Origin: an uncultured Pseudovibrio sp.
GTDB lineage: Bacteria; Pseudomonadota; Alphaproteobacteria; Rhizobiales; Stappiaceae
DNA length: 64,000 nt
Reading direction: 5' to 3'
NCBI GenBank assembly: GCA_947496145.1
Contig: CANMBS010000011.1
Location: forward strand, 56,742 to 120,741
Within the stretch, counting starts at the first letter, position 1. Every line of letters starts with the position of its first letter. A program made the translations under genes and the position numbers. Under the pieces are notes generated by a model that was not told the DNA's origin, made no database searches, and worked only from the letters and a program-made list of their open reading frames with translations. Below, piece by piece: positions 17,625-25,679 of the stretch.

Positions 17625-20393
17625 ATGGCATTTGAGAATTTACGCTTTCAAGCGACATGGAGGGAGTATCAAGACCGTGTACTAGCAGAGTTGGATACTC
17701 ATTTGTCGGATGACCATCTGCATGTGGTTGCTGCTCCCGGATCAGGAAAAACCGTGCTCGGTCTGGAAGTGATGCGGCGTATTGGTAAGCCTGCTGTTAT
17801 TCTCGCGCCGACTGTTACCATCCGTAATCAGTGGATTGATCGCCTTACCGCAATGTTTCTGCCAGAGGGTGAGGGGCAACCTGACTGGATTTCCAAGGAT
17901 GTGCGGAATCCAAAGCTGCTGACTGTGATCACCTATCAGGCGCTTCATGCGGCGTTTTCCAACAGGGATGCTGAAGAGGATCTGGAGGATGCAGAGGATG
18001 AGACTGCCGGAGTTCGGAAGGAAAAACGGGCTGATCCGGTTGATGTGATCAAACTGTTTGCAAAGCAGAAAATTCAGGTGCTTGTGCTGGATGAAGCGCA
18101 CCATTTGCGAAACGAGTGGTGGAAAGCGCTTATCAAGCTGAAGGCGGGTTTGAACAAGCCGAAGACTGTTTCGCTGACGGCTTCTCCTCCCTATGACGTG
18201 GATTATAAGGAATGGCAGAAGTATGAGGAGTTGTGCGGGCCTGTTGATGCGGAAATCTCTGTCCCGGAGCTGGTGAAGCGCGGGGACTTATGCCCGCATC
18301 AGGACTATGTTTATTTCGCGCTGCCAACAAAGCATGAGGCTGGGAGGCTTTGGCAGTTTAAAAAGGGTATCTCGGAGTTTAATCGAAAACTTGCGAAGAA
18401 TGAGCGTTTTCTGGAGGCCCTTTCTGCGCATCCCTGGGTGAAGGATAGCATAGGGTGTGTGGATGATATTCTGGAGGATCCGCAGTTCTTTTCTGCTATT
18501 ATTATCTATTTGAACGCGATTGGTTTTCCGCCTCCTGATGCTGCCCTGCAAATTCTGGGTGCTAAGCGCTCTGAGATTCCTGCGTTTAATCACATGTGGC
18601 TGGAAGTGTTGCTGACGAGGGTTCTATACACACAAGCCGATGATTTTTATGCCTATGAAGACCTGTTGGATGAATTGCGCCGTGAGCTGAAAAGTTTAGG
18701 GGCGATTGAGCGCAAGAAAATTAATATCAGCAACTCCAGAGAAATCAAAAAGCTGCTTGCTTCGAGCATGGGTAAGATGGAGGGAATTGGCCAGATTGCA
18801 AGGGCAGAAGCAAATGGCCTTGGAGATGGTCTGCGTATGGTTATCCTTGCGGACTACATTCGGGCTGCGGAGCTTCCCACTGACGCGCAATCTGTTGGAC
18901 CGATCAATAAGATTGGTGTTGCGCCCATATTTGAATATCTGAGGCGCGAGGGAATTTCGGGTGTTAAACTTGGTGTGCTAACCGGCTCGCTGATTATCAT
19001 CCCGAAAAGCGCTGTGGCCATTCTGGAGAGGGTCGCGCAAGATAATCATATAGACCCAACGCATATCCGGTTTTCTGATCTGGCTCATGATGCCGGGTTT
19101 GTTCAGGTGCACATTAGTGGTGAGCAAAAGCAGCGTATCGTTCATTTGATTACTGAGGTGTTTAATCAGGGCGGCATTACCACGCTTGTAGGCACTCAGG
19201 CCCTGCTGGGGGAAGGTTGGGATGCTCCTTCTGTCAACGCGCTTATTCTTGCCAGTTTTGTTGGCTCCTTCATGCTGTCTACGCAGATGCGAGGCAGAGC
19301 AATTCGTATTGACCCAAAGCAGCCGGAGAAAACAGCAAATATCTGGCATCTTGCTTCTGTTGATTTGCGAAGTCTGAAGAGGCAGATAAAGTTTGAGAGT
19401 GAGGAAGAAGAAGCGCCGAAACAGACCGAACCTGATCCATTTGATGATCTGTCGCAGGATCTGGGTGAAGACATGGCACTCCTGAAGAGACGGTTTCGTG
19501 CTTTTGAAGGTGTAACGTACACTGAGCCTTTGGTGATTGAAAACGGGGCCAGACGGCTCGATCTTGCGAAAGTAAAATGGAGTAAGAATGAGGTTGCTGA
19601 CCTTAATCAACTCATGCTGGAAAGGGCGGGCGCAAGAGCGTCTCTTTTTGAAACGTGGAAGGAAGCGCTCGTAGGTTCAAGCCCACGCCCGGAAATGCGC
19701 GAGAATGTGGTCGCAAACTCCGGACCAGAAGGGTTTATGCTTGTAAATACCCTTGGCTTTTTGCTGGTTTCTGTCTTCTCCGCAATTGTATTTTCAGTGG
19801 CTGAAGTCCTGGCGAACTGGAGACCCGGCATTGGCTTAGGCGTGATTTTTATTGCTATAGCAATCTCGGTGATGTTTTTTACCGGGCCTAAGCTCATGCT
19901 GGCTCTTAGCCTGATGGTTCGCAGCGGGACCATCGAGAAGTCTATACAGCAGGTGGGTGAGAGTGTGCTGGACACATTCAGCCACATGGGCATCGTGAAG
20001 ACCAACCCAAAACGCTTACGCCTGCAAACGCTTCAGCCTGCATCAGGGATTGTTTACTGCCGACTTGAGGGGGCCACGACATCGGAAACACGGCAGTTTC
20101 TGGAAGCGATGCAGGAGGTGTTGGGGCCATCTGATAATCCGCGTTATCTGCTTGTTCGACCTTCAAAACTTGGGGGCTTGTCGCGAACAGATTACCATCC
20201 GGTTCCTAAGGCAATTGGGCAGTCAAAAAAGAATGCTGAATATTTTGCTCAGAGCTGGAAGCGCCATGTGGGACGTTCCAATCTTGTCTACACCCGAAGC
20301 GCTGAAGGCCGCCGCGTCCTCTTGAAAGCGCGAATGAAGTCTTTTGCGGCAGGCTTTCAGAGGAAGACGGATCGACGCAGCGTCTGGGAGTGA
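17625..20393 (+). CDS. Large SF2 helicase-like ATPase with C-terminal membrane segments
   Basis: The 922-aa protein has Walker A APGSGKT (residues 37-43), a DEAH box (156-159), motif III-like SLTASPP (183-189), and motif V/VI GTQALLGEGWDAP and QMRGRAIR (about 520-560). These are the full signature motifs of a DEAD/DEAH superfamily 2 ATPase. About 300 residues separate the two RecA-like lobes. Near residues 705-780 there are two or three strongly hydrophobic segments, then a soluble domain of about 130 residues unknown to me. Membrane anchoring is unusual for SF2 enzymes. No nuclease or methylase partner is adjacent. It could be a defence protein or an RNA/DNA processing enzyme at the membrane; the function is not known. 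The gene stands alone between two hairpins. Confidence 0.85.
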   Translation: MAFENLRFQATWREYQDRVLAELDTHLSDDHLHVVAAPGSGKTVLGLEVMRRIGKPAVILAPTVTIRNQWIDRLTAMFLPEGEGQPDWISKDVRNPKLLTVITYQALHAAFSNRDAEEDLEDAEDETAGVRKEKRADPVDVIKLFAKQKIQVLVLDEAHHLRNEWWKALIKLKAGLNKPKTVSLTASPPYDVDYKEWQKYEELCGPVDAEISVPELVKRGDLCPHQDYVYFALPTKHEAGRLWQFKKGISEFNRKLAKNERFLEALSAHPWVKDSIGCVDDILEDPQFFSAIIIYLNAIGFPPPDAALQILGAKRSEIPAFNHMWLEVLLTRVLYTQADDFYAYEDLLDELRRELKSLGAIERKKINISNSREIKKLLASSMGKMEGIGQIARAEANGLGDGLRMVILADYIRAAELPTDAQSVGPINKIGVAPIFEYLRREGISGVKLGVLTGSLIIIPKSAVAILERVAQDNHIDPTHIRFSDLAHDAGFVQVHISGEQKQRIVHLITEVFNQGGITTLVGTQALLGEGWDAPSVNALILASFVGSFMLSTQMRGRAIRIDPKQPEKTANIWHLASVDLRSLKRQIKFESEEEEAPKQTEPDPFDDLSQDLGEDMALLKRRFRAFEGVTYTEPLVIENGARRLDLAKVKWSKNEVADLNQLMLERAGARASLFETWKEALVGSSPRPEMRENVVANSGPEGFMLVNTLGFLLVSVFSAIVFSVAEVLANWRPGIGLGVIFIAIAISVMFFTGPKLMLALSLMVRSGTIEKSIQQVGESVLDTFSHMGIVKTNPKRLRLQTLQPASGIVYCRLEGATTSETRQFLEAMQEVLGPSDNPRYLLVRPSKLGGLSRTDYHPVPKAIGQSKKNAEYFAQSWKRHVGRSNLVYTRSAEGRRVLLKARMKSFAAGFQRKTDRRSVWE

Positions 20394-20408
20394 TTGCTTA
20401 TCACTCCC
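20386..20408 (+). terminator. Hairpin overlapping the helicase stop codon
   Basis: GGGAGTGA and TCACTCCC form a perfect 8-bp stem with a 7-nt loop, and the stop codon lies in the 5' arm. No T-run follows, so termination activity is uncertain. The 3' arm is also the last codons of the decayed Sel1 tail on the other strand. Confidence 0.4.
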
Positions 20409-20618
20409 CTGACTTTGCCGATTCTTTATAGTCTTACTGAACGCCTTGTCCGCGTTTATGCAGGATCCTGAGGTTAAATTGCGCTAAAGCAGTTCGCGTT
20501 TAAGCTGAAACGCTTGATCTGCTTTAGCTTTTGTTTTTGCGTATCTTTATCTGAAAACCGGTGTCCACTTTTCAGAGATACGCTTTAGAGCATGGCCTTG
20601 TTCAGCAGCAAGTTGGTA
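20401..20618 (-). pseudogene. Decayed C-terminal part of Sel1 copy 2
   Basis: Beyond the TGA of the Sel1 gene the same frame continues YQLAAEQGHA, so the TGA replaces the TGG of EKWYQLAAEQ. A palindromic element then interrupts the repeat. After it, at 20434-20484, the minus strand reads AQFNLRILHKRGQGVQ followed by TAA and then DYKESAKSGE with TGA at 20401-20403; the TAA replaces CAA of a Q-Q-D-Y-K unit. The ancestral protein therefore ran about 40 codons further through one more repeat. Confidence 0.75.
20485..20592. repeat. Palindromic MITE/REP-like element inserted in a Sel1 gene
   Basis: Two hairpins lie side by side. The first has arms GCTAAAGCAG and CTGCTTTAGC at 20483-20528. The second has arms GCGTATCT and AGATACGC at 20539-20583, with an inner CTGAAAA/TTTTCAG stem around ACCGGTGTCC. 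The whole is bounded by CTAAAGC and GCTTTAG, which act like terminal inverted repeats. The Sel1 reading frame resumes across it, so it is an insertion of about 108 bp. Similar ACCGG-centred intergenic palindromes are common in Hyphomicrobiales. Confidence 0.7.
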
Positions 20619-21794
20619 TCACTTTTCTTCTTTCTGGGAATCCCCTGAGACACCTTGCCTGTTGTTATATAGGGCTTCAAGTTTACTTTTTGCCTTGAGA
20701 TCTCCCTGTTCAGCGGCAAGCCGGTACCACTTTTCTGCTTCCTGGAAGCTCTGTGAGACGCCATGCCCATGTTCATATAGGAGTCCAAGGTTAATTTGTG
20801 AGGAGGAATATTCTTGTTCAGCTGCAAGTCGGTACCACTTTGCGGCAGTTTTGTAGTCTTGTTTTACACCTTGCCCATTATTATACAGCTTCCCGAGGCG
20901 ATGTTGTGAGATCGTATATCCCTGTTCAGCACTAAGTCGGTACCACTCTGCTGCTTTCTGGTAGCTATGAGAGACGCCATGCCCGTATTCATATAGGCGT
21001 GCGAGATTATATTGTGCTTTGGCATGTCCCTGTTCAGCAGCAAGTCGGCGCCATTTTGCTGCTTCCTGGGCGCTCTTAGAGACGCCTAGCCCATATTCAT
21101 ATAGGTGTCCGAGGATGTTTTGTGCGTTGGCATTTCCCTGTTCAGCGGCAAGCCGGAACCACTTTTCTGCTTCCTGAAAGCTCTGAGAGACGCCTAGCCC
21201 GTTATTATATAGGAGCCCGAGATCATATTGTGCGTTGGCATTCCCTTGTTCAGCGGCAAGCCGGTACCACTTTTCTGCTTCCTGATAGCTCTGAGAAACG
21301 CCTAGCCCGTTATAATACAGGATCCCGAGATTATATTGTGCGTGGTCATGTCCCTGTTCAGCGGAAAGCTGGTACCATTTTTCTGCGTCCTGGAAGCTCT
21401 GAGAGACGCCTTGTCCGTTAAAATATAGGACTCCGAGGTTGTTTTGTGACTTGGCATATCCCTGTTCAGCAGCAAGCCGATATAATTTTTCCGCTTGAAC
21501 AAAGTCCTGCGAAACGCCTAGTCCATTGACATGCATGTAGCCAAGCTTGTGCTGTGATTTTGCATGACCTTGTTTTACAGCGAGCTGAAACCATTTTGCG
21601 GCTTCCTTATGGTCTTGCGGCACTTGCTGTCCGGTGTAGTAGGCTTGACCAAGTTCAAACTGGGAATCAGCATCGCCTTGCTCAGCGCTCTGGGTGATTG
21701 TTTTTAAATCGGAACCATTTGCTGGTGCAAGAAGTAAGCCTGGTGCCAATACGACAAGAGCCGCCAAGCCCAATTTCAAAAGCCGCAATTGCAT
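20619..21794 (-). CDS. Secreted Sel1-repeat protein (copy 2, C-terminally truncated)
   Basis: The 391-aa product has a signal peptide (MQLRLLKLGLAALVVLAPGL, end near residue 27) and nine full Sel1 repeats plus part of a tenth. The consensus is AQYNLGxLYxNGLGVSQSxQEAEKWYRLAAEQGN. It is a paralogue of the gene at 13736-15001, matching in signal peptide, first repeat, ribosome site (AGGATAA) and upstream DNA. Its stop is a secondary TGA in a tryptophan codon, so the protein is shortened but still long enough to fold. The SDR gene upstream on the same strand ends 257 bp before the start. Confidence 0.88.
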   Translation of the reverse strand: MQLRLLKLGLAALVVLAPGLLLAPANGSDLKTITQSAEQGDADSQFELGQAYYTGQQVPQDHKEAAKWFQLAVKQGHAKSQHKLGYMHVNGLGVSQDFVQAEKLYRLAAEQGYAKSQNNLGVLYFNGQGVSQSFQDAEKWYQLSAEQGHDHAQYNLGILYYNGLGVSQSYQEAEKWYRLAAEQGNANAQYDLGLLYNNGLGVSQSFQEAEKWFRLAAEQGNANAQNILGHLYEYGLGVSKSAQEAAKWRRLAAEQGHAKAQYNLARLYEYGHGVSHSYQKAAEWYRLSAEQGYTISQHRLGKLYNNGQGVKQDYKTAAKWYRLAAEQEYSSSQINLGLLYEHGHGVSQSFQEAEKWYRLAAEQGDLKAKSKLEALYNNRQGVSGDSQKEEK

Positions 21795-21894
21795 GATTAT
21801 TTATCCTAAAACTGCAATGCCCATGACAATAGCGGTAATTCTGTGTTTGGAATTGTCACTAGTGCCAGCATCAGTGATTAAAATGTTTGCTTTG

Positions 21895-21923
21895 CAGATA
21901 TATCATAGGAGAAAAAAATTCAA
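21895..21923 (-). promoter_or_regulatory. Putative sigma-70-type promoter of Sel1 copy 2
   Basis: On the minus strand TTGAAT (21918-21923) and TATCTG (21895-21900) are 17 nt apart, matching the pair before Sel1 copy 1. The distance to the start codon is the same in both genes within one base or so. Confidence 0.55.
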
Positions 21924-22051
21924 CCTTGAGTAGTTGATAGGCCGTGGATGCAAAGTAGAGGGGGTATCCTGTTGCCCGTAAATGTAAGGAAGTTCATTTG
22001 GCTTATTGAGAGATAAGATATTCAGAGATTGTTCGGCACCTAACGAGTGTT

Positions 22052-22903
22052 TTACTCCTCTGACTTTGCCGAGCTTCTCAGGATTACGTCTATCAGTGAT
22101 GTGGGCAGGATGCGGCGGAGGAAGCCCATTATGTAGGTTGGAACGGTTACGTAATAACGGGCCTTTGCCCTGGGGGCTTCGATGGCGTGGATTAGTTTTT
22201 TCACCACGGCGTCGGGTGGGAGTTTGAATTTTGTGGTGCCGCCTTTGGAGAGCATGGAGAGGCGGCGGTTATAGCTTTCGCGGAAGTGGGAGGCGTTCTT
22301 GGCGTCCTCGCCGATTTCCTTAAAGAACATTCTGACGGCGGTTTTGGAGAACTCGGATTGAATCGGACCCGGTTCGATTAAGGAAACCTGTATGCCTGAG
22401 CCATGCAATTCCAGTCGCAGGGTGTCTGTGTATCCTTCTAATGCGAATTTGGTTGCGTTGTAGGCGCCGCGATAGTCCATGGCGACGAGGCCAAGGATGG
22501 ATGAACACTGCACGATGCGGCCATGACCTTGCTTGCGCATGACCGGAATGACGAGGCGGGTCAGTTCGTGCCAGCCGAAGAAGTTGGTTTCAAACTGGCG
22601 GCGCAAGGCATCGGTTGGCAGGTCTTCAACAGCGCCGGGGAGGCCATAGGCACCGTTGTTGAAGAGGGCGTCGAGGCGTCCGCCTGTTACGTTAAGAACT
22701 GACTCAACGGCTGACTTGATCGATTCGGAATCGCAATAATCCAAATGACAGGCGTCAAAGCCTTCTGAACGCAGGCGTTCTGCGTCCTCAGGTTTGCGAC
22801 AGGTGGGAAAGACCTGCCATCCTCTGTCTCTCAAGATGTGAGCGGCAGAATAGCCAATGCCGGTAGAACATCCGGTGATGAGGATGGAGCGTTTGTCTTT
22901 CAC
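22052..22903 (-). CDS. Short-chain dehydrogenase/reductase
   Basis: This classical SDR of 283 aa has the NAD(P)-binding TGCSTGIG near residue 11, NNGAYG (an NNAG variant) near 85, the catalytic Ser in CSSILG near 137 and the YNATK catalytic pair near 152. The C-terminal region has an amphipathic tail (YIMGFLRRILPTSLIDVILR) that could touch the membrane. The substrate is unknown. The next gene upstream, the UbiH-type monooxygenase, is 20 bp away on the same strand, so the two are likely co-transcribed. The last codons (SAKSEE) match nearby relic sequence. Confidence 0.92.
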   Translation of the reverse strand: MKDKRSILITGCSTGIGYSAAHILRDRGWQVFPTCRKPEDAERLRSEGFDACHLDYCDSESIKSAVESVLNVTGGRLDALFNNGAYGLPGAVEDLPTDALRRQFETNFFGWHELTRLVIPVMRKQGHGRIVQCSSILGLVAMDYRGAYNATKFALEGYTDTLRLELHGSGIQVSLIEPGPIQSEFSKTAVRMFFKEIGEDAKNASHFRESYNRRLSMLSKGGTTKFKLPPDAVVKKLIHAIEAPRAKARYYVTVPTYIMGFLRRILPTSLIDVILRSSAKSEE

Positions 22904-22923
22904 GTGTGCAGCCTAACCTGAAA

Positions 22924-24165
22924 TCAGAGCGGATTACCAAGAAGGAGTTTTGGGGAAGGGCCAGCCATGCCTGCTGCTTCGCCGATGAAGTGCTTTTTGA
23001 GGAACGGCATGCGCTCAACAAGGCCGAGGCCGAGGTCGCGGACTGCGCGGACCGGGTCGATGTTGTTGGAGAACAGGCGGTTCAGCACGTCGGTGGTCAT
23101 GCCCATCTGCCATGTGTCGAAGCGACGCCAGCTCTGGTAGCGCTCCAGAATGTGTGCTGCACCAATATCAAGGCCGAGGCGATGGGCGTCTACGAGCACT
23201 TCTGAGAGGGCTGCAACGTCCTTGAAGCCGAAGTTGAGGCCCTGACCAGCGATTGGGTGGATGCCGTGGGCGGCGTCGCCTGCCAATGCGAAGCGGTTGG
23301 TGACGAAAGAGCGGGCGAGGACGAGGTTGAGCGGGAAGGCCTGACGCGGGCCATCCAGTTTGATTTCGCCTAAGTGATGACCGAAACGGCGTTCCAGTTC
23401 GATTTCGAAGGTGAACTCATCACCGTTGACGAGGCGATTGGCTTCTGCGGTTTTTTCTGTCCAGACGATAGAGGAGCGGTTGCCCTTGAGCGGAAGGATT
23501 GCGAATGGGCCGGAGGGCAGGAAGTGCTCTTCTGCACGGCCATTGTGCGGGCGTTCGTGGGCGACGGTGGTGACGATACCGCTCTGGTTGTAGCTCCAGC
23601 GGTTGCAGTGGATGCCTGCCAGATCGCGGAGACGGGAACGCACGCCATCAGCTGCCACGATGAGGCGGGACTGAATGGTTTTGCCGCTGCCAAGGGTGAT
23701 GTTGACATGGGCTGGCTCAACAGTGAAGTCTTTGACGCTGTCTGGTGCGAAGATGTTGACGCCTTCATCTGTGGCTGCATCATGCAATGCACCGACCATG
23801 TGGTTGTTCTGAACCATATGGGCAAATGGTTCGCCTTCATCGACGTCACCTTCGAATGTCAGGAAGACTGGGCGTACGCTGTCGTGGAGCTTGCTGTCGG
23901 TGACGATCATTTCGGTGATTGGCTGGGCGTCATCCTCCAGCTTATACCAGATGCCGAGCTGGTCGAGCATACGAACTGCACCGGCTGCAATGGCAGAGGA
24001 GCGGGGGTCGTTTTCGATTGCTGAGCGGGGGCGCAGATCAACCAGAGCGATTTTCATGGAAGGTTCTGACTGCTTCAGAGCAAGGGCCAGCGAGAGGCCA
24101 ACATATCCGCCGCCGCCAATGGTGACGTCATAAAGGTCTTCAGTGGCGGTCTGTTTGTTGCTCAT
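22924..24165 (-). CDS. UbiH/UbiL-type FAD-dependent monooxygenase of ubiquinone synthesis
   Basis: This 413-aa class A flavoprotein hydroxylase has the N-terminal dinucleotide motif IGGGGYVGLSLALAL, the mid DG motif (VAADGVRSRLRDLAG) and the GDAAHGIHPIAGQGLNFG block that binds FAD. This pattern is that of the UbiH/UbiF/UbiL/COQ6 family, which hydroxylates the ubiquinone ring. Which ring position cannot be told. The ATG at 24165 has AGGAAAG upstream and gives the usual N-terminus. It is divergent from tesB. Confidence 0.88.
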   Translation of the reverse strand: MSNKQTATEDLYDVTIGGGGYVGLSLALALKQSEPSMKIALVDLRPRSAIENDPRSSAIAAGAVRMLDQLGIWYKLEDDAQPITEMIVTDSKLHDSVRPVFLTFEGDVDEGEPFAHMVQNNHMVGALHDAATDEGVNIFAPDSVKDFTVEPAHVNITLGSGKTIQSRLIVAADGVRSRLRDLAGIHCNRWSYNQSGIVTTVAHERPHNGRAEEHFLPSGPFAILPLKGNRSSIVWTEKTAEANRLVNGDEFTFEIELERRFGHHLGEIKLDGPRQAFPLNLVLARSFVTNRFALAGDAAHGIHPIAGQGLNFGFKDVAALSEVLVDAHRLGLDIGAAHILERYQSWRRFDTWQMGMTTDVLNRLFSNNIDPVRAVRDLGLGLVERMPFLKKHFIGEAAGMAGPSPKLLLGNPL

Positions 24166-24292
24166 AGAACTCTTTCCTGTAATCGTTTGCCCTATAACCA
24201 TTAGGTTAGTCCAATTGATCGTTGACTCTATCGATATAGCGCCACACTACTCACATGCAATCGAAATCACTAATAAAATAGGTTTGTCTGCA

Positions 24293-25174
24293 ATGACGAA
24301 GGCTGTTGAGAATCTTCTGGACCTTCTGGATCTGGAAAAATTAGAGGAAAATCTGTTTCGTGGCACCAGCCCACAAAGCGGGTGGCAGCGTGTTTTTGGT
24401 GGACAGGTGATTGGTCAGGCCCTTGTTGCTGCCTCCCGTACGGTTGGCGCAGAACGGCAGGCTAATTCGCTGCACGGGTATTTTCTGCGTCCGGGTGATC
24501 CTAAGGTGCCAATCATTTATGAGGTGGATCGCATTCGCGACGGCGGCAGCTTTACCACGAGGCGTGTTGTGGCAATTCAGCATGGGCAGGCGATTTTCTC
24601 TATGTCTGCGTCTTATCAGCGGGTAGAGAAGGGGCTTGAGCACCAGATTGAAATGCCGGATGTGCCTATGCCGGAAGATCTGATGCCGATTTCTGACATT
24701 TCCGATGAGGTGATTTCCAAGGCCCCTGAGCCGGTGCAGAAGTACTGGAAGCGAGAACGCCCGATTGAGCTGCGTCCGCTGGATTTAGGCCATTATTTTG
24801 CGCGTAAGAAGCAGGAGCCCGTTCAACATGTGTGGGTAAGGGCGGCCTCCAAACTACCGGATGATCCGCGCATTCATCAGTGTGTGCTGGCCTATGCCTC
24901 TGACATGACGCTTCTGGATACTTCGCTGTTCCCGCATGGCATCAACGTGTTTATGCCGAACCTACAGGTGGCAAGTCTGGACCATGCCATGTGGTTCCAC
25001 AGTGATTTCCGCTTTGATGAATGGTTGCTGTATACGCAGGACAGCCCGCGTTCTGCGGGTGGTCGCGGGCTCAGCCGTGGCAGTCTTTATACGCGGGATG
25101 GCGTGCTGGTTGCTTCTGCCGTTCAGGAAGGACTGATGCGGATGAGAGAGCGACCTGTGCCGGGCAAGGGATAA
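24293..25174 (+). CDS. tesB: Acyl-CoA thioesterase II
   Basis: It hydrolyses acyl-CoA to free acid and CoA in the cytosol, with broad chain-length range. The 293-aa protein is a double hot-dog. The first half has LFRGTSPQSGWQRVFGGQV and LHGYFLRPGDP. The second has HQCVLAYASDMTLLDTSL with the catalytic Asp, and SLDHAMWFHSDFRFDEWLLY. The ATG at 24293 gives the family N-terminus; a 50-codon extension upstream overlaps the divergent monooxygenase start region and is not used. The ribosome site is weak. Confidence 0.95.
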   Translation: MTKAVENLLDLLDLEKLEENLFRGTSPQSGWQRVFGGQVIGQALVAASRTVGAERQANSLHGYFLRPGDPKVPIIYEVDRIRDGGSFTTRRVVAIQHGQAIFSMSASYQRVEKGLEHQIEMPDVPMPEDLMPISDISDEVISKAPEPVQKYWKRERPIELRPLDLGHYFARKKQEPVQHVWVRAASKLPDDPRIHQCVLAYASDMTLLDTSLFPHGINVFMPNLQVASLDHAMWFHSDFRFDEWLLYTQDSPRSAGGRGLSRGSLYTRDGVLVASAVQEGLMRMRERPVPGKG

Positions 25175-25261
25175 ATCAAGGACACGTCCGGGAAGCGGAT
25201 TATTCTGAAGGTCTCAGCAATCTGATTGTTTCATTGATTTGTTCAATAAGTGGAGGTGAGT

Positions 25262-25642
25262 GTGTTTAAGCCGAATAGCGTTATTCTCTATGTGGAAGAC
25301 GTCGAGAAAAGCACCAGATTTTACACTGATGTTCTGGAAAGCAGCCCTCTTGAACGGTTTCAGGAGTTTTCGCTGTTCTCTTTGGGAGATGATGTCACTC
25401 TTGGGCTGCAATCTGCTGAGGGGATTGACCCCAAGCCTCAACCGTCTTTTGGCGGCTTTGAATTGTCGCTGAGTGATGTCAGCCGTGAAGAGGTGGATCA
25501 GGTTTACGCCCTATGGAAAGGGAAGGGGATTCCAATACTCATGGAACCCGTTGATCTGGATTTTGGCTACACGTTTGTTGCCACTGATCCTGACGGGCAC
25601 CGCTTGCGGGTGTGCGCGACAGATACAACAAATGTGAGCTAA
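25262..25642 (+). CDS. VOC (glyoxalase/bleomycin resistance) family protein
   Basis: This 126-aa protein has the paired beta-alpha-beta-beta-beta modules of the vicinal oxygen chelate fold: SVILYVEDVEKSTRFYTDVL at the N-terminus and FTFVATDPDGHRLRV-like DLDFGYTFVATDPDG near the C-terminus. Such proteins are metal enzymes or binding proteins; the role is not predictable. The start is the GTG at 25262 directly after GGAGGTGA. It follows tesB by about 90 bp. Confidence 0.85.
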   Translation: MFKPNSVILYVEDVEKSTRFYTDVLESSPLERFQEFSLFSLGDDVTLGLQSAEGIDPKPQPSFGGFELSLSDVSREEVDQVYALWKGKGIPILMEPVDLDFGYTFVATDPDGHRLRVCATDTTNVS

Positions 25643-25671
25643 GCCTGCTCCAGAGAGTTTGAGGCAGGCTT
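25641..25671. terminator. Hairpin between convergent genes
   Basis: AAGCCTGC and GCAGGCTT form an 8-bp stem with a 15-nt loop between the stops of the VOC gene and the TlpA-like gene. It starts inside the VOC stop codon. Confidence 0.5.
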
Positions 25672-25679
25672 ATCAGCAG

